Origin: a virus
Reading direction: 5' to 3' (one strand)
DNA: 56,495 bases
IMG/VR virus record: IMGVR_UViG_3300025010_000071
Span: 1-56,495 of that record
How positions within the stretch are numbered: the stretch's first letter is position 1; each line of letters starts with the position of its first letter. The translations under genes were made by a program, and so were the position numbers. Of the stretch, positions 32,260 through 40,330 are shown in pieces. The notes below the pieces were generated by a model. It did no database searches. It was not told the origin of the DNA and saw only the letters and a program-made list of their open reading frames with translations.

Positions 32260-33666
32260 ATGAGTTTAAAATCTGTATTGGATCAATTAACCATAATTGA
32301 AAACATAACATCTACCAATGATAAGGTAGCTAAACTTGCAGAGTTTCTGGAAGACCCAACATTCCGTAAAGTAATTCAGTACACTTATAATCAGGGATGG
32401 GCATACAATCTGAAGGAAGTTAATTTTGTGGCAGAGAGTACCGCTACCGATATAAGTAACATTTTTGATTACTTTGACTTCCTGAAACAGAAAGGTGGTG
32501 CAACCAATGTTGAGAAAGCAAAGTTTAATTGGATATGTTCCATTGATAAAGAGACAATAGAAGTTGTTTCCAGAATATGCAAAAAGGATTTGCGGGCAGG
32601 GTTCTCTTTCAAAACCATTAACAAGGCAAAGAAAGGGATAGTGGAAGAGGTTCCATACCAGAGATGTTCCACCGAAGATGAAATACATAGGGTATGTTAT
32701 CCAGCTATTGTGCAGAAGAAAGCAGATGGAATGTTTGCCTATGGGTTTCCGTGGAAGGATGATGAAATATTCACTACAAGATATGGTAACACATTCCATT
32801 TATTTGGTTACTTGAAAGAAGAACTCCTTGAACTTCTTAACGGTGAAAAGTTTGTTACTGTTGGTGAAATGGTAGTAATAGACGAAAATGGAAAAGTGCT
32901 TGATAGAAAGACTGGTAATGGTTTCCTTAACTCTTTTGTACAAGGTTGTGGTTCAGAAGAGATAGCAGAACGAGTGGTTTACGTTCTATGGGGAATTATT
33001 CCATTTGAACATTATGAGAAACGATTCAGCCCTATACCATATTCACAGAGTTTTCCTAAGTTATGTGGTATGGTAGATAAGTTTCTCAACAAGAATTATC
33101 CTGCTGGTGGATTAGGACCGATAGAGGTTATTCCATATGAGATAGTGCATAGTGTAGATGAAGCCAGAGCCTTCTACAAAAAGATGCGGGATAATGGATT
33201 TGAAGGGGCCGTACTGAAAGACCTCGGTGAAATATGGAAACCTACCACCAGTAGAAAGTTCATAAAGATGAAGAACAGGGCATTTGCCGAATTCAGAATC
33301 GTCAAAGCATTACCAGGAACCAAGGGAAAGCAATATGAACATTGTCTTGGTGCTCTGATAGTGCGAACAGAAGATGGTGGTATTGTTACTGAGATAGGGA
33401 AAGGTTTCAGTAAAGAGGAACGTGAACGTGGTATAGAGTGGTGGGATTCCCACTTTGATGATATTGTCACCTGTTCTTTTGAATCAGTTATTACGGACAA
33501 AACCAATAGGACAACAAAGAAACTGTTTCTGGAATCATTTGAGGAAACCAGGTTCAATGAGAAATGGGAGGCCGATACCACCGAGTATTGTGAGAAGCAA
33601 TGCAAACCGAAAAAAGAAGTGAAAGAGGAACCGAAGAAACTGAAAATAAAATCCCTACTAATTTAA
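32260..33666 (+). CDS. ATP-dependent DNA ligase
   Basis: 468 residues. Helical N-terminal domain (DNA ligase A-N type, about 1-130), then the nucleotidyltransferase core with KKADG (nucleophile Lys about 154), GEMVVIDENGKVLDRK (motif III region), EGAVLKD (motif IV) and RKFIKMKNRAFAEFRIV (motif V). The OB domain and a Lys/Glu tail follow. Seals nicks at phage forks after the exonuclease. The length is typical of T4-type ligases. Confidence 0.9.
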   Translation: MSLKSVLDQLTIIENITSTNDKVAKLAEFLEDPTFRKVIQYTYNQGWAYNLKEVNFVAESTATDISNIFDYFDFLKQKGGATNVEKAKFNWICSIDKETIEVVSRICKKDLRAGFSFKTINKAKKGIVEEVPYQRCSTEDEIHRVCYPAIVQKKADGMFAYGFPWKDDEIFTTRYGNTFHLFGYLKEELLELLNGEKFVTVGEMVVIDENGKVLDRKTGNGFLNSFVQGCGSEEIAERVVYVLWGIIPFEHYEKRFSPIPYSQSFPKLCGMVDKFLNKNYPAGGLGPIEVIPYEIVHSVDEARAFYKKMRDNGFEGAVLKDLGEIWKPTTSRKFIKMKNRAFAEFRIVKALPGTKGKQYEHCLGALIVRTEDGGIVTEIGKGFSKEERERGIEWWDSHFDDIVTCSFESVITDKTNRTTKKLFLESFEETRFNEKWEADTTEYCEKQCKPKKEVKEEPKKLKIKSLLI

Positions 33667-33681
33667 TCAGGAGAATATAAA

Positions 33682-34377
33682 ATGGAAGAATTTATTTTAA
33701 AAGGTGGGTATGTTACAAAAGATAGACGGTTAGATAGAATTCCAGAGTTTGATGAAAGAAGTAAAATGTATCGGGTAACTGCTCTGACAACAGAACGGCA
33801 ACCCATAAACAAGATTCATTTATGTACTTCCTTTTTAGACCAGGGGGTGGAGGGGATGTGTGTTGGGTATGGTTTAAGTCATGCTTTATTGGCCGAACCA
33901 TTCCAAATGAACAAAAAAGTAGTTACTCCTAAATTTGCCAGAGAAAAGATTTACTGGCCAGCACAGCATGATGATCCGTGGCCAGGTGGTTCATATCCTG
34001 GGGCCGATCCATATTATGAAGGAACTTCGGTACTGTCAGGAGTAAAGGTTCTCCATAGAGAAAAACTAATTAAAGGATACCATTTTGCATTCAGTTTTAC
34101 TGATCTGGTTATTGGTGTATGCTATAAAGGCCCACCAGTAATAGGAATAAAATGGTTTGAGGGAATGCAAACACCTGACAAGAATGGTTTTGTTTTCCCT
34201 ACAGGTAGATTGGTAGGTGGTCATTGTTTAATTATCTCTGGCATTAACTGGTTTGATGAATACTTTCTGTTACATAATTCCTGGGGAAAGAAGTGGGGAA
34301 TATTTGGTCAATGCAAAGTCCGTTTTGTTGACATGGCAAAGTTGATGGTAGGTGGTGAATTTATCTTCTTAACATAA
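33682..34377 (+). CDS. Papain-like (C1) cysteine peptidase
   Basis: 231 residues. FLDQGVEGMCVGYGLSHAL is a variant of the papain DQGxCGSCWAF motif with the catalytic Cys shifted into MCVG. VGGHCLIISG has the catalytic His and LLHNSWGKKWG the Asn of the triad. There is no pro-domain or signal peptide, so it acts in the host cytoplasm or in the particle. Possible roles are cleaving a host protein or a phage precursor. Lies among replication genes, not with the structural genes. Confidence 0.8.
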   Translation: MEEFILKGGYVTKDRRLDRIPEFDERSKMYRVTALTTERQPINKIHLCTSFLDQGVEGMCVGYGLSHALLAEPFQMNKKVVTPKFAREKIYWPAQHDDPWPGGSYPGADPYYEGTSVLSGVKVLHREKLIKGYHFAFSFTDLVIGVCYKGPPVIGIKWFEGMQTPDKNGFVFPTGRLVGGHCLIISGINWFDEYFLLHNSWGKKWGIFGQCKVRFVDMAKLMVGGEFIFLT

Positions 34378-34387
34378 TGGTGAAATT

Positions 34388-34717
34388 ATGGAAAGCTGCT
34401 CTGAAAAATGCCCTTATGATACCCATTGTGATGGTAAGAATTGTCAACGACCAGACATGCAAATAAATAATTCACCAAACGCCCCAGAACCAGCACCAGT
34501 AAAGAATAATCATCCCGCTGTATGGGATTTGGTACTTGCTGATATGAAGGAACGAGATAGTATTGGTAAAGAGAAATATAATACTAGACTACAACCTTTC
34601 AATGGTCGTGATCCACTGATAGATTTATACCAAGAGATTTTGGATGCAGCGGTGTATATCCGTCAGATCATTTACGAACGGGATATGATGGTCAATGGTG
34701 GTAAAAATGAAGATTAA
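34388..34717 (+). CDS. MazG-like/dNTP pyrophosphohydrolase-like phage protein
   Basis: 109 residues. Cys-rich start (CSEKCPYDTHCDGKNC, possible zinc site), a Pro/Asn linker, then VLADMKERDSIGKEKYNTRLQPFNGRDPLIDLYQEILDAAVYI, a phage family related to all-alpha NTP pyrophosphatases with the acidic EILDAA helix. Its substrate is likely a nucleotide. The family link is by motif only. Confidence 0.6.
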   Translation: MESCSEKCPYDTHCDGKNCQRPDMQINNSPNAPEPAPVKNNHPAVWDLVLADMKERDSIGKEKYNTRLQPFNGRDPLIDLYQEILDAAVYIRQIIYERDMMVNGGKNED

Positions 34718-34841
34718 CAAAATACTGGATTGGTTATCTCAATTGCTTAAAATAAAACCGGCAAGGGACTTAGTTCATCTTAGAAAACTTATGAAGGTGG
34801 CAGCTACAGCCATCGATACCGATATGAGGACAGTGTTATGA
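34707..34841 (+). CDS. Small helical peptide between two MazG-like genes
   Basis: 44 residues (MKINKILDWLSQLLKIKPAR ...). Its start overlaps the previous gene and its TGA overlaps the next ATG (ATGA), a classic coupled arrangement. Amphipathic helix; no family. Confidence 0.5.
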   Translation: MKINKILDWLSQLLKIKPARDLVHLRKLMKVAATAIDTDMRTVL

Positions 34842-35410
34842 TTTCTCTTAAACAGAAAGAACTAAAGGAATGGCAGGAACAAAACTTCCCTCGTTCCCGA
34901 TATGAAGAGATGACCAAAGACCAACTCATTGATATGATCCTTGCTATGCAGTTCTCTCTTGGTATGGCTGAAGAGGTCGGTGAAGTCGCACACCATATAC
35001 TGAAAGGGGTGCAGGGGATTCGGGGTGGGGTGAATGGCTTTGATATAAATCAGATTGCTGACGGAGTTGTTGATTCCGGTGTATATGGTCAACAGCTTCT
35101 ATCCCATTTCGGAGTTGATTCTGAAAAGGTTACTGAAGTGGTTATCAATACCGTTCTAAGACGAGATTGGTTAAATAATCCATCTGGTTCCAATCTTGAA
35201 GAAGGGGAAATTAAAGTTCCCAAAATGAGACCATCACCAGAACAAGGCGGTGGTTGGTTAAAACCGTCAGAAGAAATATCTTTATATGAAACTGTAAAGA
35301 AGAATGTCCACAGTAGTTCAATCTATTTTGAAGGCAATATGCCGATTCCAGTTATTACTTGGATAAAAGAATTGGCTAATGAAATTGAAAAGAGAATGGA
35401 GGGGAAATAA
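34838..35410 (+). CDS. MazG-family nucleotide pyrophosphohydrolase-like protein
   Basis: 190 residues. LGMAEEVGEVAHHILKG near residue 45 carries the E-x2-E metal helix and IADGVVDSGVYGQQLL the second acidic helix (usually EEx(11-13)E ... ExxD). Hydrolyses non-canonical or regulatory nucleotides. A C-terminal extension of about 80 residues is unassigned. In a phage that makes deazaguanine, a pyrophosphohydrolase could clean the nucleotide pool, though this is speculation. Confidence 0.7.
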   Translation: MISLKQKELKEWQEQNFPRSRYEEMTKDQLIDMILAMQFSLGMAEEVGEVAHHILKGVQGIRGGVNGFDINQIADGVVDSGVYGQQLLSHFGVDSEKVTEVVINTVLRRDWLNNPSGSNLEEGEIKVPKMRPSPEQGGGWLKPSEEISLYETVKKNVHSSSIYFEGNMPIPVITWIKELANEIEKRMEGK

Positions 35411-35601
35411 TGGAAGCACCAAAGTATCCAGCTATTTGTATGGTACATACACCATCAGGACCAACCTATTGTTGTGCAGATCATGCCGAAAAGGTAGTGG
35501 CTCTGTTTAATTTTATGGGAGCCTATGTTCATATTGAAACCATATTTGATGATGCTGAGTGCGAAAACTGTTTGAATGAAGCTAAAAAGCGGGAGAAATA
35601 A
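35410..35601 (+). CDS. Small Cys/His-containing hypothetical protein
   Basis: 63 residues. MVHTPSGPTYCCADHAEKVVALFNFMG and the end CENCLNEAKK give four Cys and two His, possible single zinc site. Start on the last base of the previous stop. Similar small proteins occur in phages; function unknown. Confidence 0.55.
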   Translation: MEAPKYPAICMVHTPSGPTYCCADHAEKVVALFNFMGAYVHIETIFDDAECENCLNEAKKREK

Positions 35602-35603
35602 AA

Positions 35604-35867
35604 ATGGAAAAACAAATATGGAAATATACTTTAGAACCAGAAACCACAATTGCAATGCCACTTGGAGCAGAAATTCTTACTGTGCAATCACAACACGGAA
35701 TTGCTTGTCTATGGGCACTTGTTGATCCATCTGCAAATAAAGTGTTAAGGAAGTTCCGAGTGTATGGAACTGGTCATCCTATTACTGAAGAGAATGGAAA
35801 GTATATTGGTACATTTCAGTTGCATGAAGGGTATCTGGTATTCCATGTTTTTGAATATCCTATGTAA
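35604..35867 (+). CDS. DUF7352-like phage protein
   Basis: 87 residues: IWKYTLEPETTIAMPLGAEILTVQSQHGIACLWALVDP ... VYGTGHPI ... YIGTFQLHEGYLVFHVFE. This all-beta pattern is a widespread phage and bacterial family of unknown function that I know as DUF7352. Full length for the family. Confidence 0.75.
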   Translation: MEKQIWKYTLEPETTIAMPLGAEILTVQSQHGIACLWALVDPSANKVLRKFRVYGTGHPITEENGKYIGTFQLHEGYLVFHVFEYPM

Positions 35868-35876
35868 AGGTGGGTT

Positions 35877-36944
35877 ATGATAAACTCTATTGAATTAGCA
35901 GACTGGGAAGGGTTCCCATATGCCAGTATAGAATTTGCTAAAGGGGTAAATGTAATCATTGGCAAATCTCATTATGGCAAAAGTTCCCTTGTCCGGTCTA
36001 TAAACTGGGTATTGGAAAACAGACCACAGGGAGTTTCCTATTTCCCTCATGGTAAAAAGAAACCGAGTACAGAAGTATCCATTGATTTTACTGATGGTGG
36101 ATACATAAACCGTTTAAGAAGCACTTCCGATAACTATTATGAAGCTTCAGGGGAAGAGGAACCATTCTCTGCATTACGGACAGGAGTACCAGAACAGGTA
36201 ACAAAACTGTCCAATATGACAGGGATTAATATCCAGTTACAGAAAGATGTTAATTTCTTTCTTGCTGAACATTGGACACCAGGAAAACGATCAAAGTTCC
36301 TGAACAATATTGTTCATCTGGAAGAGATGGATGTAGCTACAGAGATTATTAATTCCACTATAACTGAGATGAATTCTAGTTATAAGGTAAAGACCTCAGA
36401 ACTGGAATTGGAAAAAGTAAAGATTCAAGAATTAGAGTGGGTAGACAAAGCAATTGCTGCTCTGGATAAGATATCCGAACTAGAAAGTAAGATTATAGCT
36501 AATGAGAAAAGATGTGGAAATATTGAGTTTATCCGAGAAGCTATTATCCAGTTGAATACTCAGATCGCAGAATTACCAGATATGACTGCCTTACCGTTTG
36601 CTGAAGCAATACTGGTATTCGATGAGAATCTATGCCGAAAAGAGGATCAGGAAGAGAATATCAAAAAATTAGCGGGAGACCTTCGGGATTTGAAAGTCAG
36701 GGAAAAAGGTGTCAGTATACCTCCCCCTACTGAATTGAAGAAATTAGAGGCATTCTCCGCTAAAATTCAGAGCAGTAAAGCATCTGTAAAGCATCTGCAA
36801 TCGATAAAGACAGATTTGCAGGTACAGAAAGATATGGAAGATAAAGCCATTAAGGTAGTAAATGGCAAAGAAAAGGAACTGAATGCACTGTTACAGTCAA
36901 TAGGAATTTGTCCATTGTGTAATGGAAAAGGAAAATGGATATGA
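35877..36944 (+). CDS. N-terminal half of a split SbcC/Rad50-like ATPase
   Basis: 355 residues. Starts with the SMC/Rad50 head MINSIELADWEGFPYASIEF and P-loop IGKSHYGKSSLVRSI near residue 30. From about 150 onward it is coiled coil and it stops just after CPLC (about 345-348), the zinc-hook motif. The ABC signature and Walker B half is missing and is found in the separate gene at 38068. It is coupled to the sbcD-like gene by an ATGA overlap. This split at the hook is unusual. Confidence 0.8.
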   Translation: MINSIELADWEGFPYASIEFAKGVNVIIGKSHYGKSSLVRSINWVLENRPQGVSYFPHGKKKPSTEVSIDFTDGGYINRLRSTSDNYYEASGEEEPFSALRTGVPEQVTKLSNMTGINIQLQKDVNFFLAEHWTPGKRSKFLNNIVHLEEMDVATEIINSTITEMNSSYKVKTSELELEKVKIQELEWVDKAIAALDKISELESKIIANEKRCGNIEFIREAIIQLNTQIAELPDMTALPFAEAILVFDENLCRKEDQEENIKKLAGDLRDLKVREKGVSIPPPTELKKLEAFSAKIQSSKASVKHLQSIKTDLQVQKDMEDKAIKVVNGKEKELNALLQSIGICPLCNGKGKWI

Positions 36945-37831
36945 GAATAATTGCAACTGGAGACTGGCACATACGTGGGAAAGGCCCACGTATCCGGAAG
37001 GATGACTATGCCGAAGTACAATTCAACAAGATTAAATGGATTAGAAATTTAGCGAATGAATTAGATGCTACAATAATGGTGGCGGGGGATGTATTTGATA
37101 AACCGTATTGTTCATTGTATTGGTTAAATCGCTATATCTTCTTGCTGAAGACAGTAGAGAATGGTGTAGGTGGTATATTTGGTCAGCATGATATTTTCTA
37201 CCACAATCCTGTACTGGATAAAACACCGTACAATACTTTGTTGGCAGCAGGGGCAATACAAGAAAACCCACCAAATGATTACGATTATAAATGGGAATGT
37301 ATTTCTTTTGGACAGGAACCTAAAGAGGGCGGCGACTGTCTACTCATTCATTTCCCAGTAACAGCAAAAGAACCACCTTTCTTTATGCCAGATGCTTTAT
37401 CAGCGAAACAGTTTATGAATAAGTATCCAGGGTATAAGTTGATTGTTTCTGGTGATTATCACGATCATCACATTACTAAGTACAAAGATCGGTTACTGAT
37501 TAATCCTGGACCGATAATGAGAAGTGCCAAAGATAAAATGAACTATAAACCCAGTGTAACCTTTGTTGATACAGATACACTGGAATATAAGGTGTACTAC
37601 ATTCCCATAGAAGAAGACGTATTTGATCTGGATAAGATTGATAAGGATGATATGTCTTCCTATAAACAGGATGTTAAGGAATTGGCACAGAGTATCAAGT
37701 TCCAAACGCAAGGTAAAGAATACGAGGAAGTTCTCCAGATAGTTATAGAAGAAGCAAAAGCAGATAAGGTAACCAGAAAAATTATATCAGACATAATGGA
37801 GAAGGTACATGAACGACTTGGAACGAATTGA
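36941..37831 (+). CDS. SbcD/Mre11-like metallophosphoesterase
   Basis: 296 residues from ATG 36941, whose TGA overlap and AAGGA spacing are better than ATG 36935. Calcineurin-type motifs: TGDWHIRG, VAGDVFD, GQHD (in place of GNHD), and VSGDYHDHH. Nuclease partner of the split SbcC pair, processing double-strand ends or hairpins. It lies between the two SbcC halves. Confidence 0.85.
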   Translation: MRIIATGDWHIRGKGPRIRKDDYAEVQFNKIKWIRNLANELDATIMVAGDVFDKPYCSLYWLNRYIFLLKTVENGVGGIFGQHDIFYHNPVLDKTPYNTLLAAGAIQENPPNDYDYKWECISFGQEPKEGGDCLLIHFPVTAKEPPFFMPDALSAKQFMNKYPGYKLIVSGDYHDHHITKYKDRLLINPGPIMRSAKDKMNYKPSVTFVDTDTLEYKVYYIPIEEDVFDLDKIDKDDMSSYKQDVKELAQSIKFQTQGKEYEEVLQIVIEEAKADKVTRKIISDIMEKVHERLGTN

Positions 37832-38066
37832 AGATATAAAGAATAAACTGGAAAAGTCTAAGGAAACTCTTGCAAATATTCGTGGTAAGATATCAGCAAA
37901 AGAGGATCAGTTAGTGGCAGCTGGTTTCAAGAAGTCCGATAATATTCTGGCAGACGTGGATAAGGAATTGCTCCGATTAGGCAAAGAGATACAATCAGAT
38001 ACCGAGAAACTGAATGAAATGATTGAAGACTTCAAGGTAAAGTTCCCAAGTATATTTGAGGGGTGA
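37809..38066 (+). CDS. Small coiled-coil protein between SbcD and SbcC C-half
   Basis: 85 residues, nearly all charged coiled coil (NDLERIEDIKNKLEKSKETLANIRGKISAKEDQLV). It starts 23 bases inside the sbcD-like gene and ends one base before the next ATG. It probably supplies part of the SbcC arm. No zinc-hook Cys. Confidence 0.65.
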   Translation: MNDLERIEDIKNKLEKSKETLANIRGKISAKEDQLVAAGFKKSDNILADVDKELLRLGKEIQSDTEKLNEMIEDFKVKFPSIFEG

Positions 38067-38067
38067 T

Positions 38068-38676
38068 ATGGAAATAGCAACCGTAAGAGAAAAACTCAGG
38101 GATAAACGGTCAGAGAGAGCAATCCATAAAGATAACATTACCCGATTAAACAAAGAACTGGATACCCTATTTACCTCTACTGCTGGGCATATTAAAGCCA
38201 GAGAGTTAATGCAGAAAGCGGCAGAGTTGACCCAGAAGAATCTGGAAGAACACCTGTCTAAGATCACGACAAAAGCTTTGGATATTGTCTTTGAAGAAGA
38301 AGCACCGTTGTTTATTGTCCGGTTTATATCAAGGAGAAATGTATCAGAATGCGATATGTTTTTCTCAGATGATGGTGTAAATGAAATGAATCCGTTAGAT
38401 TCCTGTGGATTCGGTGCAGTAGACGTAGCCAGTTTTGCGTTACGTGTTTCTATCTGGGCATTAAGCAAAACCAGAAACTGTTTGATTATAGATGAACCGT
38501 TCCGGAATCTGGATGAAGAACGTATGCCCAGAGCATCCCAGATGTTGAAGATTTTATCGGATGAATTACAGATACAGATGATAGTGGTTACCCATGAAAC
38601 GTATCTGGAAGATGCAGCCGATAAAGTGTTTGTGGTAACCAAGAAGAATAAGATCAGTTCGGTAAAGGAGAAATGA
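38068..38676 (+). CDS. C-terminal half of a split SbcC/Rad50-like ATPase
   Basis: 202 residues from ATG 38068 (GAGGGG upstream). Coiled coil for about 80 residues, then the ABC C-lobe: signature-like region SCGFGAVDVASFALRVSIW, Walker B NCLIIDEPFRNLD and H-loop VVTHETYLED. With the 35877 product it makes a complete Rad50-type head. It lacks a CxxC hook, so only the N-half carries the hook Cys pair. Overlaps the next gene. Confidence 0.8.
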   Translation: MEIATVREKLRDKRSERAIHKDNITRLNKELDTLFTSTAGHIKARELMQKAAELTQKNLEEHLSKITTKALDIVFEEEAPLFIVRFISRRNVSECDMFFSDDGVNEMNPLDSCGFGAVDVASFALRVSIWALSKTRNCLIIDEPFRNLDEERMPRASQMLKILSDELQIQMIVVTHETYLEDAADKVFVVTKKNKISSVKEK

Positions 38677-38927
38677 TGGCATATACTTATGTGGTTATAT
38701 TAAAGGAAAAGATACAGGATGTAATTGATTCTACGGACTGGAAGAAATTTGAAACACCGCTTACTATGGAAAAAGGGATAGAATTAAGAGTCAGTCTTAT
38801 TATATCAGTAGAGAAATGTAATAAGTTACTGAAAATGATTGAAGAGGATGGAGATAAAGAGGAACGTAAGGCATTTGAAGAATATAACCGGGAAGTTGGT
38901 ATTTCCCATAGGAGTGAACCAAAATGA
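38676..38927 (+). CDS. Small hypothetical protein
   Basis: 83 residues; ATG 38676 has AAGGAG at better spacing than ATG 38673. Mixed strand and helix, charged C-terminus (EEDGDKEERKAFEEYNREVG). Overlaps the thymidylate-synthase-like start by four bases. No family recognised. Confidence 0.5.
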   Translation: MAYTYVVILKEKIQDVIDSTDWKKFETPLTMEKGIELRVSLIISVEKCNKLLKMIEEDGDKEERKAFEEYNREVGISHRSEPK

Positions 38928-39658
38928 TAAATGAGGAATTCTGTTGTGTACGGGCAGCAACTATTGAAGATGCTTGGCGAGAAGTAATGTGGTTGTGTGT
39001 TAAAAAAGGATATGACTTTATGGTAAAGGGTGGGTCATACGTTGGTCAGATACGCAAACAACTGGAAGATGTAAAGATTGTAATAGATAAACCGTGGATC
39101 AGGCCACTTGCTCCTATCTTACCCCCAGGTATACCTGCACCAACAAGTGATGAAAAGATTGAAGAGTATTTCCATCGTTATATTTTTGGTTCAGAGAAAC
39201 GGGAAAATGAAGTTTATACTTATGGTGAGTTTATATCCAAACAATTAGGTAGGGTACTAGGATTGTTGGTAGAATCTAACGGTAATTCAAATCAGGCAAC
39301 TATTTGCATTGGTAATATAGAAACTACTTACCTGGATGATCCACCGTGTCTCAGGTCCATATCATTCAAAGTAGTTGACAATAAATTGAATATGACTGTA
39401 TACTTCAGGTCATGGGACCTGTACGCTGGTCTACCAGAAAACCTTGGTGGGTTACAAAGGCTGAAAGAATTTGCTATCGATTATTTATTAGATGGAGGGC
39501 TTAAAGTTACAGATGGGAAGATTATTGCATTCTCAGACGGTTTGCATTTATATGACCAATACTTCCAGATAGTGGATACTTTAAATGTGGACAAGGTACA
39601 GGTGGGTGCTCAAGCATTACTGGATAAAAAAGAATTCCTGGCTAAAGAAGGAATTTAG
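38924..39658 (+). CDS. Thymidylate synthase-family enzyme
   Basis: 244 residues, resembling the short archaeal-type ThyA. Start VRAATIEDAWREVMWL; catalytic Cys about 142 in YLDDPPCLRSI; phosphate and folate elements YFRSWDLYAGLPENLGGL. The Asn in GLPEN corresponds to the residue that selects dUMP; dCMP hydroxymethylases have Asp there. So dUMP is the likely substrate, methylated or hydroxymethylated at C5. The very N-terminal Arg loop is shorter than in E. coli ThyA. Confidence 0.8.
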   Translation: MINEEFCCVRAATIEDAWREVMWLCVKKGYDFMVKGGSYVGQIRKQLEDVKIVIDKPWIRPLAPILPPGIPAPTSDEKIEEYFHRYIFGSEKRENEVYTYGEFISKQLGRVLGLLVESNGNSNQATICIGNIETTYLDDPPCLRSISFKVVDNKLNMTVYFRSWDLYAGLPENLGGLQRLKEFAIDYLLDGGLKVTDGKIIAFSDGLHLYDQYFQIVDTLNVDKVQVGAQALLDKKEFLAKEGI

Positions 39659-39665
39659 GTGTCCT

Positions 39666-39941
39666 ATGAGAGCCGTGTATCCAAAAAAGATGAACAAGGT
39701 CTGCTATGATTGTGGCAATAGAGCAGCAATAATGGTGCATAACTGGAGAGAAGCCAGATACCGTTACTATTGCCCTACTTGTAAAGAGAGTAAGGCTAAG
39801 AAAGAATTAGAAATTTCTAAACTAACTTTACCCAAAACAGAATTGGAAATATCTTTATGGGAAAAACCAGAAAGGAGAAATAGAGAAGAGGAAGAGAAGG
39901 AATATTTATTGGCTTTACGGAAACAAAAGGGGTTACGATAA
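39666..39941 (+). CDS. Zinc-ribbon protein with coiled tail
   Basis: 91 residues from ATG 39666; the longer in-frame ORF overlaps the previous gene. CYDCGNRAA and YYCPTCKESK form a four-Cys ribbon at about 13-41; the rest is a Glu/Arg-rich helix (RRNREEEEKEYLLALRKQ). Its stop overlaps the next start (TAATG). Confidence 0.65.
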   Translation: MRAVYPKKMNKVCYDCGNRAAIMVHNWREARYRYYCPTCKESKAKKELEISKLTLPKTELEISLWEKPERRNREEEEKEYLLALRKQKGLR

Positions 39942-40117
39942 TGGCAAATATTCAAGTGATACGGGCATTCAAAAGGAATGGTATTACTAAAGTATATAAC
40001 TATACTGGTGATCCTATTTCTACAGGTCCCATCTATCCACTGAAACAAATAGTGGTTGGTCCTACTCTGATTAGAGTAGTGGACGATCCACCTGATAAGA
40101 ATAAACCTAAATCATAA
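39941..40117 (+). CDS. Last plus-strand gene, small hypothetical
   Basis: 58 residues, beta-rich (MANIQVIRAFKRNGITKVYNYT ... VVGPTLIRVVDDPPDKNK). TAATG coupling to the upstream gene. Its 3' end meets the minus-strand ferredoxin gene (6-base overlap), marking convergence of the two transcription blocks. Confidence 0.5.
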   Translation: MANIQVIRAFKRNGITKVYNYTGDPISTGPIYPLKQIVVGPTLIRVVDDPPDKNKPKS

Positions 40118-40318
40118 TGGTGAAAAAGAAATAGCTCTGGTAGGGCAGGAATCAACTACCAGAGCTATTCCGGCTTTAACGTCTTCTCGTTCTAATGCCC
40201 AATCAGAAACGTCAATCCTTCCTTCATAGACTGTTTTGAATCTCGGTAAAATCTTTTCACAGGAACCACAGTCTTCGCATTTACTTTTATCCAGTTTCAG
40301 AACGTGCTTGTAATGCAA
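40112..40318 (-). CDS. Single-cluster [4Fe-4S] ferredoxin
   Basis: 68 residues from a TTG at 40318, with AAGGAG seven bases upstream. C14-x2-C17-x2-C20 and a distant C58-Pro form one [4Fe-4S] site, as in Desulfovibrio- or Thermotoga-type single-cluster ferredoxins, which are about this size. It is a low-potential electron carrier. In a phage it could feed radical SAM enzymes such as QueE and the 16322 product, though it is far from them. The transcription terminator is inside its final codons. Confidence 0.8.
   Translation of the reverse strand: MHYKHVLKLDKSKCEDCGSCEKILPRFKTVYEGRIDVSDWALEREDVKAGIALVVDSCPTRAISFSPL
40130..40169 (-). terminator. Terminator embedded in the ferredoxin coding sequence
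   Basis: Arms AATAGCTCTGGTAG (40130-40143) and CTACCAGAGCTATT (40156-40169) are perfect 14-bp complements with a 12-base loop. Reading the minus strand, the stem is followed by TTCTTTTTC, a U-rich end. The stem encodes the ferredoxin residues around GIALVVDSCPTRAIS, so the base sequence serves both protein and terminator. Confidence 0.75.
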
Positions 40319-40330
40319 AATAGTTCTCCT

